Source of the DNA: Paracentrotus lividus
Taxonomy: Eukaryota; Echinodermata; Echinoidea; Camarodonta; Echinidae
Assembly: GCA_940671915.1 (NCBI GenBank)
Contig: CALNVZ010003433.1
Coordinates: 27,670,787-27,734,786, forward strand
Direction of reading: 5' to 3'
DNA length: 64,000 nt
The position numbers and the translations under genes were made by a program. Positions 59,411-64,000 of the stretch are shown in pieces. The notes below the pieces were generated by a model. It was not told where the DNA came from and searched no databases. It saw nothing but the letters and a program-made list of their open reading frames with translations. Position 1 is the first letter of the stretch. Each line of letters begins with the position of its first letter.

Positions 59411-60016
59411 TTAATACGATTGGGCATTGATAACACAAACTTTCGCACATCCATCGTTACAGGTAGAAGAACCGTGGATAGGAGAATTGCTATTGATATT
59501 CCCACTGTCCTGAAGACCGGGAGATGTCGAAGCCGGAATTTTTAGTTTTCTCCTGCCAGCACGTATACCCCTATGAGTTGGCCGCCGCTGTATACCTAGA
59601 GAATTGATATTTTTCCACACCTCGAACTTGAGTCGACACACTGTTCCCAATCTCTTCTTGTCCATAGGCCTATTGATTTGTAATAAATCATTTCTATCAT
59701 AAGTTTGTCGAGCTCTTGATGAATTAGTAGCATAATGATCGGCAGGTATGCTAGGAGAATTCTCATGAGTGATTGGTCCAGGATTCAAATCGATATCGCC
59801 AGCTAACATAAGTCGAAATTGAAAAGTAGCAGTAGAATTTGCATAATAAGCTATACGAGTTTCGAAAAACTTGCAAGGTTTCAACAGGAGATGCGCATGA
59901 CACCTATAACTAGTACTATTTGAAGTAAAAACATAAGAGCTGAACAATGACTTCGGGTCATCTCCTCTCAAAGCAGACACTAAGAGAAAGGTGACAACAA
60001 GGCAGATTGATTTCAT
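59411..60016 (-). CDS. LINE N-terminal frame with 2A-like peptide (201 codons)
   Basis: Starts MKSICLVVTFLLVSAL, which looks like a signal peptide. Residues 73-81 are GDIDLNPGP (59774-59800), matching the 2A ribosome-skipping consensus D-x-E-x-NPGP except for Asp in place of Glu. The segment before it (residues 61-72) is the expected type of upstream context. The frame ends with CAKVCVINAQSY, the beginning of the LINE endonuclease domain, after which it is interrupted. 2A-like N-termini are known in APE-type LINEs of sea urchins and some other animals. Confidence 0.75.
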   Translation of the reverse strand: MKSICLVVTFLLVSALRGDDPKSLFSSYVFTSNSTSYRCHAHLLLKPCKFFETRIAYYANSTATFQFRLMLAGDIDLNPGPITHENSPSIPADHYATNSSRARQTYDRNDLLQINRPMDKKRLGTVCRLKFEVWKNINSLGIQRRPTHRGIRAGRRKLKIPASTSPGLQDSGNINSNSPIHGSSTCNDGCAKVCVINAQSY

Positions 60017-60869
60017 ATTGAAAGAAAAGCATTCAAAAATACATTATTGAAATCAGTGAATTGAAAATATCATACAAGACATAGAAAAAATATATACACC
60101 CCGAAAGATACACAAAATACAAATAAACTATAATCATACAATACATAACAAAATTAGGATTACGATAATATATTAACAGTTCTCATGGTGCAAAATAGGC
60201 CCCATCAAGAAAAGAAATTACGATAAGAGATTAAGTTAGAAGATGAATCATGGCAACACCTTACTAGAGAAATAGATAACAAATAAAGACAGTGCCTGAT
60301 CTCACTACACCGTTCTCCAGCAATTCAAGGAACATAGTCCGGCCGGAACATAATTCACAGGTGTTCTAGTAGGACAGGTGAAAACCCTACTAACTACAGC
60401 CATGAACCAATCAACTAATCTCAAACTCAGAAATCAACAAATTGTAATCTTTCTTAATAGGCCAACAATAAACCCATACGTCACAAAAGAAAAAGGGAAA
60501 ACAATATTACGTAACAAAAGATACAAGCGTAATCATGGTAATGCAAGGGTAACAAAATAAAAATGGCTCAGCAGTACGCAGAAAAAACACGCTCAAAATT
60601 AAGTACGCCTATTATTATGATGTGCTTAATTTTGAAAAAAGCTAATTAATTTTTTAGTAAAAAATATCGCAAAAAGTGACATAAAATGACAAAAAACTAA
60701 TACAAAAACTTAACTTTATTGTAAAAGAATATGATACTTGCGATCCATGAACAAAAAGGCATCAGGCAATATAAAAATTTCCAAGAATTTCCATGAACAT
60801 AAGGTAAAAATCAAAAATTTCCAGGAGCAAATAAAAACACGTCTTCCCCTTTGACTTTGACTAACCATG

Positions 60870-61320
60870 GATTCATGGGAATCATCTAGCATGGTGGAAC
60901 TTAAATTTAAAGGTCAAAATCAGAGATACCAACTCTCTTTCATGGGAATCATCTAGCATGGTGGAACTTGTATGGAAGAACAACTAAAGGTGAAAGGTCA
61001 AAATAAGAGATACCAACTCTCATTCAGGGAATCATCTAGCATGATGTAACTTGTATGGAAGAACAACTAAAGGTGAAAGGTCAAAATCAGAGATACCAAC
61101 TCTCATTCAGGGAATCGTAAAAAATGGCGAAACTTTAGTGGAAGAACAAATTAAAGGTGAAAGGTCATACTTGTTGATACCAACACTCATTCTGGTAATC
61201 ATCTAGCATGATGGAACTTGTGTGGCAGAGCAAATTAATAGTGAAAGGTCTGACTAAGGTATGCCAATTATCATTCAGGGAAACTTGTAACATGGTGGAA
61301 GTTGTGTGAGCGAATAAGTG
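60870..61320. repeat. Minisatellite GGAATCATCTAGCATGGTGG, right part
   Basis: Continues the array of 54985-55589 in the same orientation: AATCATCTAGCATGGTGGAAC and GAACAACTAAAGGTGAAAGG units of about 65-80 bases, becoming more divergent to the right. Confidence 0.85.
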
Positions 61321-62779
61321 TCCATGTTGGAGATGCAACTTTCATTCTTTCATTAAACCTATCCAGCTAAGACCCTCTCACTATATCATAAGTTATATAA
61401 TAATAACAAAGGTTGTAAAGGTCTTGAATTTGAAAAAAAAAAATCTAAAAGCATATTAAAATTCTCAACTTTCAAAATTCATAGAATTTTATTCAAACAT
61501 TTTTTGCTGTATACCTCAAATTGTTCTGGTTTTATTAAAAGTAACTTGATATCAAGGTTGATTTTCCCTTTTGAAACTTTACTTTATAAGGCTGAAATAT
61601 TTTCCCCAGGTTTGTTGTGATTTAAGAGCTACTGTCTGAGAGAATCAGGCAGGGGGTGGAACATGGGGGTCGGCAATTTTCTTTCATACTTTGAAGTTTT
61701 AATACATTTAGGTTAAAACTTTAAAAAATAGTATTAGAATTTTATAATCATAATTATCTTCATAATTATCACAACCCCCTTAAAATGGCCTTTTCGGGTA
61801 CTACTTAAATTGGCAAATTTCAAATTTAGCACTGTTTTCAACACTAATAAAACTGTATTTAAAATTCTGCAAATCATTTGAAATTTAATGGCTGACCTCT
61901 CCAAACCTATCCCTATAACGCTGTATAGGTGATATTTTACATAAGTAATTGGATCATTCCATTATCTCAGGAGGGGTGACGCAATTTTCCTGACTTTTCA
62001 GGAATTCCAAAATAGCCTATTTTGGGCTATCTTTGACGTGCTATAAAAAAAATGGCCCAAATTTTTTTGAGCTGATTTTAATGTGGGCTATAGGACCAAC
62101 CCAGGTGAAGTCATTTCAGGTTTCAAATCCGTGGAGTGTCTTTTACTTTTTGTTCACCAGCCGCTTAAAGTATGCTCTTTTTCAAAATGGCAAAAAAGTG
62201 TAGTTTTGTGTCAATGTGTAAATCCCTTCTATTATCTTGGATATTGCATTGAAAAGCATTCAAAATTGTTGTAGAATGAGCCATTCTATGAACTAATATA
62301 TTATTTTGTTATTCCTTCACAATGTTTTAAATTTAGTTATTGAATCATACCCATAATACTGAAATAGACGGATCCACGGGAACAATGATCCTAGAAATTT
62401 TTCATGTACATACGTGTAACAGGCAATGTTATTATTGGAAGTCAATCATGACGATAATAATTAGGTTTTATTAAGCTTTTTTTTTTTCATATTCGAGATA
62501 TTGAGTTATGGAATATAAGTAGAGTTTTTTTATCTAATTATTATTTTCCAATTCCTCCAAGAGAGGGCGTTTACTAATAAAATTTTTCAAAATTTCACTC
62601 TGAAAAAAGAGAAAGAAACAAAATGGATGTAACAAAAATGTAACGGCAATGAAAATACATAATATATTTTTCATTTTGAGACTTAAAATCACATGATCAC
62701 TGACATGCAGCAAATAAAGAGACCCACGCCCTTCACCAGAAGTTGGGGCGTCTGCAAACAAAATAAAACAATAATACAC
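61321..62779. other. Intergenic, nothing recognised
   Basis: AT-rich; only a short imperfect palindrome AAATAGCCTATTTTGGGCTA at about 62010-62030. Frames at 62083-62274 and 62534-62779 are unsupported. Confidence 0.4.
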
Positions 62780-63000
62780 TGTTTGTCATAATAGTGGAAT
62801 AATTTTTTTTCTGGCTCCGGCGACATTATGTTGCTTTGGCTTTATTTTCTTCAATGTGTTCGTCACCACTTTCAATCTTCGGGATCCTGGCAATATCTTG
62901 GACGTTCCCTCAACACTTCCCGGGATTTTTCTTCCCAAAACTTTTTTTCCCCTTATTTTTTGGGCCCCTTTTTGTTTACGCGACCCACCAAGGCCCCCTC
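62780..63000 (+). repeat. Repeat block matching 29080-29320
   Basis: Shares TTTCTTCAATGTGTTCGTC-like and TTCGGGATCCTGGCAAT-like text with 29080-29320 in the same orientation, moderately diverged. Confidence 0.6.
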
Positions 63001-63317
63001 AGTCCTACCCCAAGGAAACACGTCTGAGGTGTAGAGTTGTCATTGTTCTTTAAGTTAAATCCAGTTTTATGATTACTTAGCCCCTGGATCTTGTTTATAG
63101 GCCTATGACAGATGGGAAAATGCGAGCGCGCGGCGTGGGCTGAAAATGTCAATACGGTATGCAGGTAATATGGGCCCCTAAGCTCATTTGCCTAATTTGC
63201 ATATAATTATATAATGACACACAGTCTAATTTTCGTTTTTATGAATCAATAACTACTGCTCTAACTTTTATTGTGAATATTAATTACATACTGTGAATAT
63301 ACCCAAAAAAATCGTAG

Positions 63318-63815
63318 CAAAGAGATTGATGCCTCATCCCAATGCTAAGTACCAGAATCATTTCCGCCATTTTGGACTGCCCATCTTACCTGCACTAATG
63401 TTGCCATGTCAGGCAAGCATTCAATACAACATTGCACCCCTTCACTACAACAAATTGACCTGTACACGCTAGTATGATCAAAATGAAACTATAAGCTTAC
63501 TAAATATACAAAAAAATTGAGGTTACCCCCTCAAACACCCTTTCACGATCACATTCTGTGAAATATCATATTTTACATCAGGGTAAAAAAAATGCCGCAA
63601 GTTTTGCCTACCTTGTTGGTTTTCAGGAATTTTTTAAAGAGAAATTTCGGCATCAGATGCTCTCACGACAATAGATTTTCGTATACAGTTCATATGGACA
63701 ACATTATGGCGCTCACACCGGTCACCGGTCGACAGTCACGACATGATTTGTTTCAGGTGGCCCATATTACCTGCTACCCCATATTACCTGCATGTACCCT
63801 ATAGAAACCTGAAAT
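63318..63815 (+). repeat. Repeat block matching 28553-29015
   Basis: About 480 bases closely matching 28553-29015 (ACCAGAATCATTTCCGCCAT, TGACCTGTACACGCTA, GGCATCAGATGCTCTCACGA). Here it follows, rather than precedes, the partner block. Confidence 0.75.
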
Positions 63816-63839
63816 GTGAGCTGTGTTAAAGTAATTTGG

Positions 63840-64000
63840 AGTAGATCAATAAGGGACGAGAGGGGGAAGGGCTCCATGATTTCCAAGCACCTTTCCGCAA
63901 ACATGGGTAGTAACCCCCAGCGATTGTTCTTTTGAAGAAAAAAAATGAAGCTTAAAATTAATGCGAGCGTACAGCGCGAGCTGAAAATCCTGTCAGTAGA
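63840..64000. other. Window end; degenerate GCGAGC-type unit
   Basis: Ends with GCGAGCGTACAGCGCGAGCT then GAAAAT, a diverged member of the unit found in the elements at 20571 and 40265; another degenerate one is at about 63122. No gene. Confidence 0.4.

Larger units (their letters stand above)
55590..60860 (-). mobile_element. Nearly full-length CR1/L2-type LINE, minus strand
   Basis: The element sits inside the minisatellite. From 5' (right) to 3' (left): A-rich leader (about 60017-60860), an N-terminal frame with a 2A-like peptide (59411-60016), a decayed endonuclease region (about 58640-59410), reverse transcriptase (57287-58606), a 699-bp MITE insertion (56618-57316), a decayed C-terminal region, a well-preserved final stretch (55904-56155), and a 3' UTR with GCGCTATACAAATGCG and an ATT simple-repeat tail (55590-55620). 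The 5' boundary is approximate. The copy is inactive because of the insertion and scattered disruptions. Confidence 0.8.

Noticed and set aside
1-64000. tRNA or rRNA genes
   Set aside because: No cloverleaf with A and B boxes and no rRNA-like conserved text was recognised by eye.

Overview
The window looks like nuclear DNA of a marine deuterostome invertebrate, most likely an echinoderm such as a sea urchin. The reasons are intron-containing genes with GT/AG junctions, a recognisable TMEM101 orthologue, CR1/L2-type LINEs with an N-terminal 2A-like peptide, Penelope-type GIY-YIG remnants, many MITEs, and repeated GCGAGCGCGAAGCGCGAGC blocks that I associate with such genomes. There are no bacterial features. 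Species cannot be fixed from the sequence, and one 25-N assembly gap lies at 19421-19445.

Layout. 1-10258 is one giant inverted repeat (centre about 5127/5128) carrying a broken RTE-like LINE in each arm; the arms differ mainly by one- or two-base insertions and deletions. 10259-19420 is a gene-poor stretch holding a CR1/L2-like remnant, a decayed rhodopsin-type GPCR, and a fossil Ty3/Gypsy element with both LTRs. 20413-26268 (copy A) and 33661-38988 (copy B) are tandem five-exon genes for small secreted proteins with an EGF-like module and a Methyltransf_FA (farnesoic acid O-methyltransferase-like) C-terminal domain. Comparing the two copies shows intron by intron which transposons arrived after the duplication. 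44391-47051 is a complete three-exon TMEM101 gene. 47.6-49.4 kb is a set of TA-flanked MITEs nested around a Penelope remnant. 52.9-53.7 kb is a piggyBac-type MITE. 55.6-60.9 kb is a nearly full-length CR1/L2-type LINE on the minus strand, inserted in a minisatellite and itself split by a MITE.

How the genes relate. TMEM101 is a single-copy membrane protein gene with no visible link to its neighbours. The secreted pair is a local family: copy A is open from start to stop with consistent phase-1 introns and a TATA box. Copy B keeps nearly the same exon structure, but its conserved exon 1/exon 2 junction would create a TAA. An 85-base stretch of exon 5 is identical between the copies, which points to gene conversion. 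Most remaining DNA is transposon-derived or shows nothing recognisable.

Limits: everything here was read by eye; domain names rest on remembered family patterns, not on searches.
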